From a candidate division WWE3 bacterium RIFOXYC2_FULL_42_13 (GTDB lineage: Bacteria > Patescibacteriota > WWE3 > UBA101185 > UBA10185), in contig MEWF01000014.1 of the NCBI GenBank assembly GCA_001773255.1, positions 49,364 through 59,843 of the forward strand: a stretch of DNA of 10,480 bases. The letters are read 5' to 3'. The position numbers and the translations under genes are program-made. The notes beneath the pieces are model-generated. The model made no database searches. It saw only the letters and a program-made list of their open reading frames with translations, and was not told the DNA's origin. This document shows positions 1-5,655 of the stretch, in pieces. The first letter of the stretch is position 1. The number at the start of each line of letters is the position of its first letter.

Positions 1-6
1 AGCCAT
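1..6 (-). CDS. Start of an unidentified gene running off the left edge
   Basis: Only two codons are visible on the minus strand: ATG at 6-4 followed by GCT (Met-Ala). The start is supported by an SD-like AGAGG (17-13) six bases upstream and an A-rich spacer, which is the style seen at other non-leaderless genes here. The gene would be read in the same direction as dnaJ and lies beyond the dnaJ terminator. Nothing can be said about the product. It could be a chance ATG, but the SD and spacing make a real start more likely than not. Confidence 0.4.
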
Positions 7-23
7 ATTTTTCCTCTTTTAGT

Positions 24-49
24 AATAAAAAAGTGGGTCACACCCACTT
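24..49 (-). terminator. Rho-independent terminator after dnaJ
   Basis: A perfect 8-bp stem (31-38 with 42-49) closes a 3-nt loop. On the minus strand it is followed by a T-rich run (TTTT, A, TT) at 30-24. It has the right orientation and distance (about 78 nt) to end dnaJ transcription. Because a possible promoter lies upstream (108-80) and a gene start lies downstream (6), it could also act as an attenuator in the leader of the next gene. Confidence 0.75.
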
Positions 50-109
50 ATCAACCAAATATTACGCTTATACCGGTTGATGATACATCAGCGTTGACGG
101 GCGGTCAAC
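50..109 (-). repeat. Cluster of nested inverted repeats in the dnaJ 3' region
   Basis: Three perfect short dyads lie side by side. GTTGAC (93-98) pairs with GTCAAC (104-109) over a 5-nt loop. TGATG (78-82) pairs with CATCA (86-90) over 3 nt. ATCAACC (50-56) pairs with GGTTGAT (75-81). The last two share bases 78-81 and are therefore mutually exclusive. The long-range stem ends directly against the terminator hairpin at 49. The structures are seen in the sequence; any function as a 3'-UTR fold, attenuator or small RNA is inference. Confidence 0.5.
80..108 (-). promoter_or_regulatory. Candidate sigma-70 promoter for the left-edge gene
   Basis: On the minus strand TTGACC (108-103, 5 of 6 to consensus) is separated by exactly 17 bp from TATCAT (85-80, 5 of 6). 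A TG lies directly before the -10 box. Transcription would start near 73 and reach the ATG at 6 after about 67 nt, passing through the terminator hairpin at 49-31. The -35 box lies inside an inverted repeat, so the match may be accidental. Confidence 0.35.
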
Positions 110-126
110 TTGTTCCCCGGCCCTGT

Positions 127-1050
127 TTAAAGGGCTCCCAGCTCTTCCAACAGGTCCTTTTGTTTCTTTGTAAGTTTTTTAGGAACGGTCACCATCACCT
201 GCACCATTACATCCCCCTGTCCTCGGCCGTGCAACCTCGGCATTCCTCTTCCTCTAACAAGGAGTCTGGCACCGTACTGAGTACCCGCAGGTATCTTAAG
301 TTTGGCTGTACCAAGGGCATCTGAAGAGGTTAAGTCCACGACCGGTACGTCGGCTGTACCGCCCAATGACGCGGTAACTATATCAATTTCAGCCACAACG
401 TATAAATCGTCCCCTACTACTCTAAAACCCTTCGGAGAAGCCACTTTTAGCGTTATAAACAAGTCTCCCGCTGGTGTTCCTGAAGGTCCGGGCATACCTT
501 TGCCCGTGAATTTGAGCTCGAGACCGTCCCTGGCTCCGGCGGGTATCTTTATCTTTACGCGGCCGCTTTCCACTGAAACTTCTTTCTCCACACCGAAAAC
601 CGCTTCTTTAAATTCTATGTTTAGCTGATAATAAAGGCTTTTTCCACGACGGGGAGCGCGTTGGCCTCCAAAACCCCTGAAACCGAACATGCTCTCAAAA
701 ATGTCGAATGGGTCAAAGTCGCCGTATTCTGCATTTCCCCCGTTACCGCCGTTAGAAGTATAAGTATAGGTGAAAGGCCCCCACTGACCGGCGCGGCCCG
801 CACCACCAAACCCCTGGTTAGGGTCGGCAGTGCCGTAAGTGTCATACATCTTGCGTTTTTCGGCATCGCTCAAGACCCTGTAAGCTTCATTTATTTCTTT
901 AAATCTTTTTTCAGCCGCTTCCTTATCTTTTTCCGAAACGACATCGGGGTGGTGTTCTCTTGCCAGCTTTCTGTACGCCTTTTTTACATCCTCTTCCGAG
1001 GCGTTTTTATCGATTCCTAATACTTTGTAGTAGTCTTTGCCGTTTGCCAT
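127..1050 (-). CDS. dnaJ: Type II DnaJ co-chaperone (J domain, no zinc finger)
   Basis: A cytoplasmic Hsp40 that delivers unfolded clients to DnaK and stimulates its ATPase. From ATG 1050 the protein has 307 residues. The J domain covers about 5-70 with the HPD motif at 34-36. A Gly/Phe-rich linker spans about 76-132, and two C-terminal substrate-binding domains follow from about 138. The four CxxCxGxG zinc motifs of type I DnaJ are absent, so it is the CbpA/DnaJ2 type. An in-frame GTG at 1068 would add six residues, but it lies inside the operator and promoter and gives a non-family N-terminus, so I reject it. No SD precedes the ATG; the extended -10 box ends 8 nt upstream, which predicts a nearly leaderless mRNA. 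A CIRCE-like element overlaps the promoter, suggesting HrcA heat-shock control. grpE and dnaK are not in the window. A terminator follows at 49-24. Confidence 0.93.
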   Translation of the reverse strand: MANGKDYYKVLGIDKNASEEDVKKAYRKLAREHHPDVVSEKDKEAAEKRFKEINEAYRVLSDAEKRKMYDTYGTADPNQGFGGAGRAGQWGPFTYTYTSNGGNGGNAEYGDFDPFDIFESMFGFRGFGGQRAPRRGKSLYYQLNIEFKEAVFGVEKEVSVESGRVKIKIPAGARDGLELKFTGKGMPGPSGTPAGDLFITLKVASPKGFRVVGDDLYVVAEIDIVTASLGGTADVPVVDLTSSDALGTAKLKIPAGTQYGARLLVRGRGMPRLHGRGQGDVMVQVMVTVPKKLTKKQKDLLEELGAL

Positions 1051-1058
1051 ACTGGGAT

Positions 1059-1088
1059 ATTTTAGCACTTAAGCGTCGGGATTGTTAG
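1059..1088 (-). promoter_or_regulatory. dnaJ promoter (extended -10)
   Basis: An extended -10 element TGC-TAAAAT (1067-1059) has a -35-like CTAACA (1088-1083, 4 of 6) 18 bp upstream. The predicted start near 1052 puts the ATG (1050) at about +3. A second -10-like TAAAAT sits at 1094-1089. It would start transcription near 1082 and place the CIRCE-like operator in the initial transcribed region, which is another common arrangement. Confidence 0.5.
1062..1088 (-). promoter_or_regulatory. CIRCE-like HrcA operator over the dnaJ promoter
   Basis: The consensus CIRCE is TTAGCACTC, 9 nt, GAGTGCTAA. Here the minus strand reads CTAACAATC (1088-1080), 9 nt, AAGTGCTAA (1070-1062). That is 6 of 9 and 8 of 9 arm bases with exactly the canonical 9-nt spacer. 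The element lies immediately upstream of a DnaJ gene, the expected target class of HrcA. The right arm contains the extended -10 box and the left arm the -35-like hexamer, so a bound repressor would cover both. HrcA itself is not encoded in the window. Confidence 0.65.
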
Positions 1089-1110
1089 ATTTTACAGAAT
1101 GTTGTTTGAT

Positions 1111-1156
1111 AAAAAAAAGGCCCCTCACTGAAAACGAATTGTTCTCAATAAGGGGC
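1111..1156 (-). terminator. Strong Rho-independent terminator of the small membrane-protein operon
   Basis: A 16-bp stem (1120-1135 with 1141-1156) closes a 5-nt loop. Three of its pairs are G-U wobbles only in the minus-strand RNA; in the plus-strand RNA the same positions are C-A or A-C mismatches. The minus strand then reads C and eight T residues (1118-1111). This fixes its direction: it terminates the gene whose stop is at 1164, 7 nt upstream, and insulates dnaJ from read-through. Confidence 0.88.
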
Positions 1157-1163
1157 TTAGATC

Positions 1164-1496
1164 TTAGTTCTCTTCTTTGATCTCAAGCGGGGGCTCCGGA
1201 GCTATCAATTCCCGCAAGATATCAGATTTCCGGTCTGCTGTCAGGACGGCCACAACCCAAAATGTCCAAACACAGACATTAAGGAGAACAACCAAACTTC
1301 TGTGAATCTGATCCCAAGTATCAGAGCCTATAGAGTTTCGTAACAAAATCAAGAGTGGCACGATTAACGGAACCGTCGCAATCGAAACAATCTTTCGGTC
1401 CGATGTTATGGACGGGAAGAAAACTTTCAGAAACGCTGCCGTAGTTATTCCCATAAACAGTCCCGTCAAGGTTGGATAATCCAAAATGTAGTCCAT
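1164..1496 (-). CDS. Small membrane protein of unknown function (second gene of operon)
   Basis: A 110-residue protein from ATG 1496 that I do not recognise. Three hydrophobic segments are visible, roughly residues 8-26, 36-53 and 66-86, followed by a charged tail rich in Glu and Pro that is probably cytoplasmic. The start is set by an excellent SD (AAGGAGG, 1507-1501) four bases before the ATG. A longer reading from TTG 1553 would overlap the upstream gene and has no SD. It lies 49 nt downstream of another three-helix membrane gene of similar size and shares its promoter and terminator. The pair may form a complex or be diverged paralogues; neither is shown by the sequence. Confidence 0.75.
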   Translation of the reverse strand: MDYILDYPTLTGLFMGITTAAFLKVFFPSITSDRKIVSIATVPLIVPLLILLRNSIGSDTWDQIHRSLVVLLNVCVWTFWVVAVLTADRKSDILRELIAPEPPLEIKEEN

Positions 1497-1500
1497 CTCT

Positions 1501-1507
1501 CCTCCTT
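1501..1507 (-). promoter_or_regulatory. Shine-Dalgarno deciding the start at 1496
   Basis: AAGGAGG on the minus strand lies four bases before ATG 1496. It is a near-perfect anti-16S match and the reason to prefer this start over the in-frame TTG at 1553. Confidence 0.8.
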
Positions 1508-1545
1508 CATCGTCTGGCGGTGTCAATTGATATGCTAGGTTACCT

Positions 1546-1857
1546 TTATACAATCCGTTCTCTTTTTCCGGGTTCGGCAGAATCCGGTTTTTTATTGCTT
1601 TTCCAGAGTGGTTTGGGTGAAAATACTTCCAATACCCAAATTCCCCATAAAAATGCCGCTGTGAAAGCTAAAATCTTTTCCGGCGGAACGATTCCGAGCC
1701 CTCCCAGAACCAATGAGAACATAAACATGAATGCAGAACCGAATGCGACCATCTGGGTCAACTTAAGCTCAGGATGCCCCGGCTCAAGCGTTTTGATTAG
1801 TGTAACAACGGTAATAGCCGTAGCAATCCCCAGAACGAACATATAGATGGCTTCCAC
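1546..1857 (-). CDS. Small three-helix membrane protein of unknown function (first gene of operon)
   Basis: A 103-residue protein if started at GTG 1857, which has AAGGAG (1870-1865) seven bases upstream. An ATG at 1881 in the same frame lacks any SD, and a later ATG lies at 1842. Three hydrophobic segments are visible, approximately residues 3-22, 34-57 and 61-80. A short basic C-terminus rich in Lys, Arg and Pro suggests that this end faces the cytoplasm. I recognise no family motif. It is expressed from the near-consensus promoter at 1943-1915 with a 5' leader of about 50 nt, and it is followed by the 110-residue membrane gene. Confidence 0.75.
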   Translation of the reverse strand: MEAIYMFVLGIATAITVVTLIKTLEPGHPELKLTQMVAFGSAFMFMFSLVLGGLGIVPPEKILAFTAAFLWGIWVLEVFSPKPLWKSNKKPDSAEPGKRERIV

Positions 1858-1864
1858 TTCTTTT

Positions 1865-1870
1865 CTCCTT
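1865..1870 (-). promoter_or_regulatory. Shine-Dalgarno deciding the GTG start at 1857
   Basis: AAGGAG on the minus strand lies seven bases before GTG 1857. It falls inside the longer ATG-1881 reading, which has no SD of its own, so the GTG is the better start. Confidence 0.65.
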
Positions 1871-1914
1871 TTCTCATACATGAATGTTTCTTATTCTGAT
1901 TTTGAATTGCAGAC

Positions 1915-1943
1915 ATTCTACATTGGATAACTTATAGTGTCAA
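1915..1943 (-). promoter_or_regulatory. Near-consensus sigma-70 promoter for the membrane-protein operon
   Basis: On the minus strand a perfect TTGACA (1943-1938), exactly 17 bp, and TAGAAT (1920-1915, 5 of 6). Transcription should start near 1908, about 51 nt before GTG 1857. This is the best promoter match in the window and suggests strong constitutive expression. Confidence 0.8.
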
Positions 1944-1958
1944 ACGCCAGAACGCGTG

Positions 1959-1994
1959 AAAAGAAACAGCCCCTTTTTACGGAGGCTGTGTCTT
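1959..1994 (-). terminator. Rho-independent terminator after HU
   Basis: On the minus strand AAGA-C-ACAGCC (1994-1984) pairs with GGCTGT-T-TCTT (1971-1961), with one internal mismatch and a possible two-pair GC extension toward the loop. The 3' side merges into TTTCTTTT (1966-1959). It begins 28 nt after the HU stop and lies just upstream of the next promoter, so it separates the two transcription units. Confidence 0.6.
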
Positions 1995-2022
1995 AAACGT
2001 AACTAAAGCCTTTTCACTTCAA

Positions 2023-2295
2023 TTACTTTACCGCGTCTTTCAAACCTTTACCGGCTTTGAAAGCGGGAGTTTTGCTTGCTGGGATGTGAAGAGGAGCTCC
2101 GGTCTGGGGATTTCTTCCCATTCTGGGTTTTCTGGGTCTAACTTCGAAGGTTCCGAAGCCTGTCCAGGTTACCTTTTCACCTTTCTTCAATGCTGCTGTT
2201 ACAGATTCGGCGACTGCGTCAACTGCCTTAGCGGCGTCAACTTTGGTCATACCTGCTCTGTCGGCAACTTTAGCTTGTAATTCCTGTTTTGTCAT
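2023..2295 (-). CDS. hup: HU-family histone-like DNA-binding protein
   Basis: Encodes the 90-residue nucleoid protein HU, a homodimer that bends and compacts DNA without strong sequence preference. Length and pattern are typical: an N-terminal helical dimerisation region (MTKQEL...KVDAAKAVDAV), the TGFGTFEVR turn at about 45-53, and the beta-arm signature RKPRMGRNPQTG at about 55-66, where an Asn-Pro precedes the intercalating tip. A Lys-rich C-terminus follows. The SD AAGGGGGTG is an 8-of-9 match to the anti-SD complement and lies nine bases before the ATG. The gene follows ymdB by 46 bp, with a stem-loop at the junction. It could be read with ymdB and rny or from its own promoter, which I could not identify. 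A terminator follows. Confidence 0.95.
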   Translation of the reverse strand: MTKQELQAKVADRAGMTKVDAAKAVDAVAESVTAALKKGEKVTWTGFGTFEVRPRKPRMGRNPQTGAPLHIPASKTPAFKAGKGLKDAVK

Positions 2296-2323
2296 TTAAT
2301 AAGACACCCCCTTTCAGGTTGTC

Positions 2324-2340
2324 TCGCCTTTTGTAGGCGA
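2324..2340 (-). other. Perfect 6-bp stem-loop between ymdB and HU
   Basis: On the minus strand TCGCCT, a 5-nt loop ACAAA, then AGGCGA form a perfect hairpin one base after the ymdB stop codon. No T-run follows, so it is not a standard intrinsic terminator. In the HU leader it lies about 12 nt before the SD. It may protect the ymdB 3' end, mark an RNase processing site or tune HU translation; all of these are inference. Confidence 0.55.
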
Positions 2341-2341
2341 A

Positions 2342-3121
2342 CTAAATTAACTTATCTAATCTTTTTGTTTCTTTTTTATCTGTATCGAAGAGAACGCTCC
2401 TGAACGCTTTTCTGCCGTGTTCTTCCCAATCGAAGCGCTGGTTTCTTGCGGTCTTGAACATGTTTATTATTATTTCGGTTTTAACACCCAGCACTGAATC
2501 GACGGATCCTGACATACCGACATCGGTAACATACAATGAACCTTTTGGAAGCACCATGTCGTCGCATGTCGGAACGTGGGTGTGTGAACCCACAAAAATA
2601 TCTACCCTTCCGTCAAGGTAGTGTGCTAATGCATATTTTTCGCTTGTTGCTTCGGCGTGAAAATCTACAATGATTGTAGCCAAATCTTTATCCTTATACA
2701 TTTCCAGGATTTTGTCGGCGGTCTCAAAAGGGTCTTCCAAATAAGCGTGGAGTGTTGAAAAGGACGTTCTTCCCATGAGATTAATCATTAAAACTTCGCC
2801 CTTGCCGCCGAGATCCACAAGTTTGTAACCGACGCCGGGCGTCCCTTCCGGATAATTTGCAGGTCTTATTATCGGAAGACTATCGATTACATCCTCCGAT
2901 TCTTTTTGCCAGAAAATATGATCGCCCCCGGTAAAAAAATCAATTCCGGCCTTTTGCATGTCCTGGATTTTTTCTTCGGTAAATCCTCTTCCGGAAACAA
3001 GATTTTCACAATTGGAAAATACAAAATCTACATGATGTTTTTTGATAATTTCAGGTAGCTCGGCTTGCACCGCTTTACGTCCGGGGCCGGCAACTATTTC
3101 GCCTACACAAAGAATTTTCAT
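2342..3121 (-). CDS. ymdB: YmdB-family metallophosphoesterase
   Basis: A 259-residue dinuclear-metal phosphoesterase of the YmdB family (TIGR00282 type). Characterised members hydrolyse 2',3'-cyclic nucleotides, and in Bacillus YmdB influences RNA turnover and developmental choices. Visible signatures are the N-terminal GEIVAGPGR, SNCEN (36-40), GGDH (65-68), RPANYPEGTPG (86-96), the DFHAEATSEK block (153-162) with H155, and GSHTHVPT (178-185) with H180 and H182. Two positions usually occupied by metal ligands differ: Asp8 of the common GDIVG is Glu, and Asn of the common GNH is Asp67. The ATG overlaps the TGA of the upstream small membrane gene (ATGA), suggesting translational coupling. The linkage to rny matches the known rny-ymdB neighbourhood. 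Confidence 0.92.
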   Translation of the reverse strand: MKILCVGEIVAGPGRKAVQAELPEIIKKHHVDFVFSNCENLVSGRGFTEEKIQDMQKAGIDFFTGGDHIFWQKESEDVIDSLPIIRPANYPEGTPGVGYKLVDLGGKGEVLMINLMGRTSFSTLHAYLEDPFETADKILEMYKDKDLATIIVDFHAEATSEKYALAHYLDGRVDIFVGSHTHVPTCDDMVLPKGSLYVTDVGMSGSVDSVLGVKTEIIINMFKTARNQRFDWEEHGRKAFRSVLFDTDKKETKRLDKLI

Positions 3122-3339
3122 AAAAAGTTTTTTTCGAGTTTGGTAATACGAAAGCTATCAATTCTGTAAATACCAAACACCTCAATAGGCTCTACCGTTG
3201 ATTTATACAACAAAAAGATTGTAATGACAATAAGAAATAAGGATACGGCCACAAAACAACCCTTAATCAAAGAGCTCAATATCCTTGTCGCTACAATAAA
3301 AACGACCAATATTAGTAATGCCAGAATCACGTAGTACAT
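3118..3339 (-). CDS. 73-residue membrane protein between rny and ymdB
   Basis: I do not recognise this protein. Two strongly hydrophobic segments (about residues 2-18 and 28-45) are joined by a short loop with Arg and Lys (RILSSLIKG). A polar, basic C-terminal tail of about 28 residues follows, so an alpha-hairpin membrane protein is likely. No SD is visible before ATG 3339; it lies 59 nt after the rny stop. It ends in TGA overlapping the ymdB ATG by four bases, which ties its expression to ymdB. Its place between membrane-anchored RNase Y and a cyclic-nucleotide phosphodiesterase makes a role in the same membrane RNA-decay context conceivable, but only by association. Confidence 0.75.
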   Translation of the reverse strand: MYYVILALLILVVFIVATRILSSLIKGCFVAVSLFLIVITIFLLYKSTVEPIEVFGIYRIDSFRITKLEKNFL

Positions 3340-3398
3340 TTGTTAACAACCGCACCAAATTAAGCAAAAAGCACACAAGTTGTCCGAAAAAACCGGAG

Positions 3399-4985
3399 TT
3401 ATTTTGCTGTTTCCGATACTCTGGTCTCTCTAATCACAGTTACTTTTACGACTCCGGGATAAGATTGTTCGAGTTCAATTTTCTTTGCAATCTCTCTTGC
3501 AAGAAATGCCGTTGAGTAGTCATCAACTTTTTCGGGTGATACGAATACTCTGACTTCGCGTCCTGCAGAAATTGCGTAAGCCTTTTCAACTCCATCGAAT
3601 GACATTGACGCGTTCTCAAGCTCTTTAAGTCTTGTGGCATAAGATTGATAGTCTTCACTTCGTGCTCCCGGTCTTGCTCCGCTTACATGATCCGCGAGAT
3701 TAACAACAGCGGATTCTATAGAGCTAAACGGTTTATCTTCGTGATGCTCGGCGACACAGTTTACAACCTCTTCTGATATCTTAAATTTTCTGAGGAGGTC
3801 GACACCGAGCTGAATATGAGTTCCCTCGTCTTCGGTAACAACCTTTCCTATATCGTGAAACAAACATCCGAGGCGGACGACATCAACTTTGATTCCGAGC
3901 TCGTGTGCTAAAGCAATACCTATCTTGGATTCTTCCATCGTGTGTTCGATCATATTCTGTCCGTAAGAAAATCTGTACTTAAACCTTCCGAGTATTTGAA
4001 TAAGTTCTTTGGGGATATTGTATGCGCCGATCTTATGGCACAGGTCATCTCCCGCTTTGTACATAAGATGCTCTGTATCCTGTTGTGTTTTCTGAACTAT
4101 CTCTTCAATCTTCGCCGGCTGTATTCTTCCGTCGGCCAAAAGCTTTTCCAATGCAATTTTTGCAATCTCACGTCTTACCGGATCAAAACAAGAGATTAGT
4201 ATCTCTCCCGGAGATGAGTCCAGATCAAGATCAACACCGGTAAGTTCTTCGAAGGTTCTGATGTTTCTCCCCTCTTTACCGATTATTCTTCCTTTAACAT
4301 CCTCGTCAGGTAATTTAACTTTAGAGGTAGTATGTTCAACAACCGTATCGGTTGCTCCGAAACGCATCGCACTTACCAACATCTCCTGTGAAACTTTATC
4401 AGAACTGTGTTTTATTTCTTCCTCGGCCTCCCTTATTCTCTTACCTTTTTCCTGAGCCAATTCTTTATCTAATGATTGCAGAAGTAGGTTCTTAGCTTCG
4501 TCCTTGCTCATTCCCGAAACACGCTCAAGTTCGTCTTGAGCTTTCTTGTGAAGTTCTTCAATCTCTTCCTGTTTTTTCTCGATTTTCTCTTTTACCTCTT
4601 TTAAGGTCTTAACTTTCTGTTCGATATCCCGTTCTTTTGCCTCAACCTCGCCTTTCCTTATCGCAAGGGCTTTCTCGATTTCCAGGGAACTTTCTCTAAT
4701 CCTTCGTGATTCTTCAAGAGAATTCTCTTTAGTCTTTCTGGCTTCATCGTCAGCCTGAGATCTGATTCTCAAAGCCTCGTCCTTGGCCTCTATTACTATT
4801 TCCTTAGCTTGGGATCGTGCTTCTATGACAACAGCCTCATTTTCCAGGTCTTTGTCCTGGGGAGAAAGAGGTGCTTTGTCTACCTGAACCCCGCTTTTTG
4901 GTTTGTTTGAATTAGATAAAACACGCGAAACGACTACACCGGCCACCCCGGCTGCCAATACTAATAGTACTGTTACTGGATCCAT
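3399..4985 (-). CDS. rny: Ribonuclease Y (membrane-anchored endoribonuclease)
   Basis: RNase Y starts decay of many mRNAs by single-strand endonucleolytic cleavage at the inner face of the membrane. The 528-residue protein has the full family architecture and usual length. A single N-terminal transmembrane helix covers about 3-22. A long charged coiled coil spans about 45-205, rich in Glu, Lys, Arg and Ala. A KH RNA-binding domain lies at about 217-283 with GKEG at 236-239. An HD-type phosphohydrolase domain has H348, the HD pair H377-D378 (FHDIGK) and HH at 414-415. The family C-terminal domain follows. The start is supported by GGAGGT (4999-4994) eight bases before the ATG. A small membrane gene and ymdB follow on the same strand, probably as one transcript. 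Nothing appears broken. Confidence 0.97.
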   Translation of the reverse strand: MDPVTVLLVLAAGVAGVVVSRVLSNSNKPKSGVQVDKAPLSPQDKDLENEAVVIEARSQAKEIVIEAKDEALRIRSQADDEARKTKENSLEESRRIRESSLEIEKALAIRKGEVEAKERDIEQKVKTLKEVKEKIEKKQEEIEELHKKAQDELERVSGMSKDEAKNLLLQSLDKELAQEKGKRIREAEEEIKHSSDKVSQEMLVSAMRFGATDTVVEHTTSKVKLPDEDVKGRIIGKEGRNIRTFEELTGVDLDLDSSPGEILISCFDPVRREIAKIALEKLLADGRIQPAKIEEIVQKTQQDTEHLMYKAGDDLCHKIGAYNIPKELIQILGRFKYRFSYGQNMIEHTMEESKIGIALAHELGIKVDVVRLGCLFHDIGKVVTEDEGTHIQLGVDLLRKFKISEEVVNCVAEHHEDKPFSSIESAVVNLADHVSGARPGARSEDYQSYATRLKELENASMSFDGVEKAYAISAGREVRVFVSPEKVDDYSTAFLAREIAKKIELEQSYPGVVKVTVIRETRVSETAK

Positions 4986-5145
4986 ATATATTTACCTCCA
5001 TAAATAGTTCAACCATATGTTTAATAGGTGGAATCGCCTTTATTACAAACGTCGGTACAACTTAAGATCGTGGAAAAAGGGGTATAAAAAAGCCCAATTT
5101 CAGCGTGTTTTTAAGTGATATGCCGGCGGATTCCATGTCCTGATT
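4986..5145 (-). promoter_or_regulatory. rny upstream region: SD, weak promoter candidate, no clear recX terminator
   Basis: This 160-bp gap separates recX from rny. It holds a good rny SD (4999-4994). A weak promoter candidate on the minus strand is TTGTAA (5048-5043), 16 bp, TATTAA (5026-5021), each 4 of 6 to consensus. A short GGG/CCC hairpin around 5080-5096, followed by TTTTT, could be a poor terminator for recA-recX, but the stem is only three GC pairs plus interrupted AT pairs. I see no tRNA-like fold or small ORF here. Confidence 0.35.
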
Positions 5146-5652
5146 TTATTTTAACGGCGCGATTTTGTCAACCTCCGCCCTGACGCGGCCGGAGTCATAC
5201 CCTTTAGATATAAGGTATCTTATCAGCTTATTCCTTGCAGCCGGATCTTTCAGACTTTTGCTCGACCTTGCCTTCTTTTCTATAAGTGCGCCAAGTGATT
5301 TATCCTCAAGCTCTCCTCCCAATCTATCGAGATACTTACTTGAAATAGCTTCCGGGATTCCTTTTTTGTATAGAAACATTGCAGCTTCCCTCGAACTTTT
5401 TGATTTGGACGAAAGAAGTAACCCCTCGATATAACGTTTCGTGTAACTCTCGTCATCAATGTCCCCGGAAGCCTTAAGTTTAGACATAATTTCTTCCACA
5501 ACTTTGGGCGTGTCGATGTCCGGGGGAAAAGATATTTTCCGGAGATAAAAACACGCCCTGTCCCTTACTTCTTTCTCCGTACGGAAAGTGTAGGAGACAA
5601 AATCCAATATTTTCGAATATAACCTGTCTACTGCCTCTCTTATGTCAGACAT
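5146..5652 (-). CDS. recX: RecX regulatory protein
   Basis: RecX binds in the groove of the RecA filament and limits its activity. The 168-residue length is normal for the family. All three tandem helical repeats are recognisable: an RTEKEV region at about 24-29, the IDDESYTKRYI motif at about 65-75 with the KGI turn near 97-99, and a third repeat KLIRYLISKGY at about 142-152. The gene starts three bases after recA: the recA TAA is followed by a second in-frame TAA and then the ATG. No SD lies at normal distance (GGAAG is about 17 nt upstream), so translation probably depends on ribosomes finishing recA. Similarity is to the family pattern rather than to any one residue, but position next to recA makes the call secure. 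Confidence 0.9.
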   Translation of the reverse strand: MSDIREAVDRLYSKILDFVSYTFRTEKEVRDRACFYLRKISFPPDIDTPKVVEEIMSKLKASGDIDDESYTKRYIEGLLLSSKSKSSREAAMFLYKKGIPEAISSKYLDRLGGELEDKSLGALIEKKARSSKSLKDPAARNKLIRYLISKGYDSGRVRAEVDKIAPLK

Positions 5653-5655
5653 TTA

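Noticed and set aside
302..1020. Overlapping open frames opposite or out of frame with dnaJ
   Set aside because: They contain no family motifs, lack SD sequences and lie entirely over a clear DnaJ gene. Similar shadows over rny, recA, recX and gltX were also dismissed.
1051..1068. GTG start six codons upstream in dnaJ
   Set aside because: It lies inside the CIRCE-like arm and the extended -10 box, and the family N-terminus begins at the ATG 1050.
1497..1553. TTG start giving a 129-residue version of the second membrane gene
   Set aside because: It has no SD and overlaps the upstream gene, while ATG 1496 has AAGGAGG directly before it.
3383..3397. Hairpin after rny (TCCG with CGGA around a 7-nt loop) as a terminator
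   Set aside because: The stem is only four pairs and no T-run follows it; rny, the small membrane gene and ymdB look co-transcribed.
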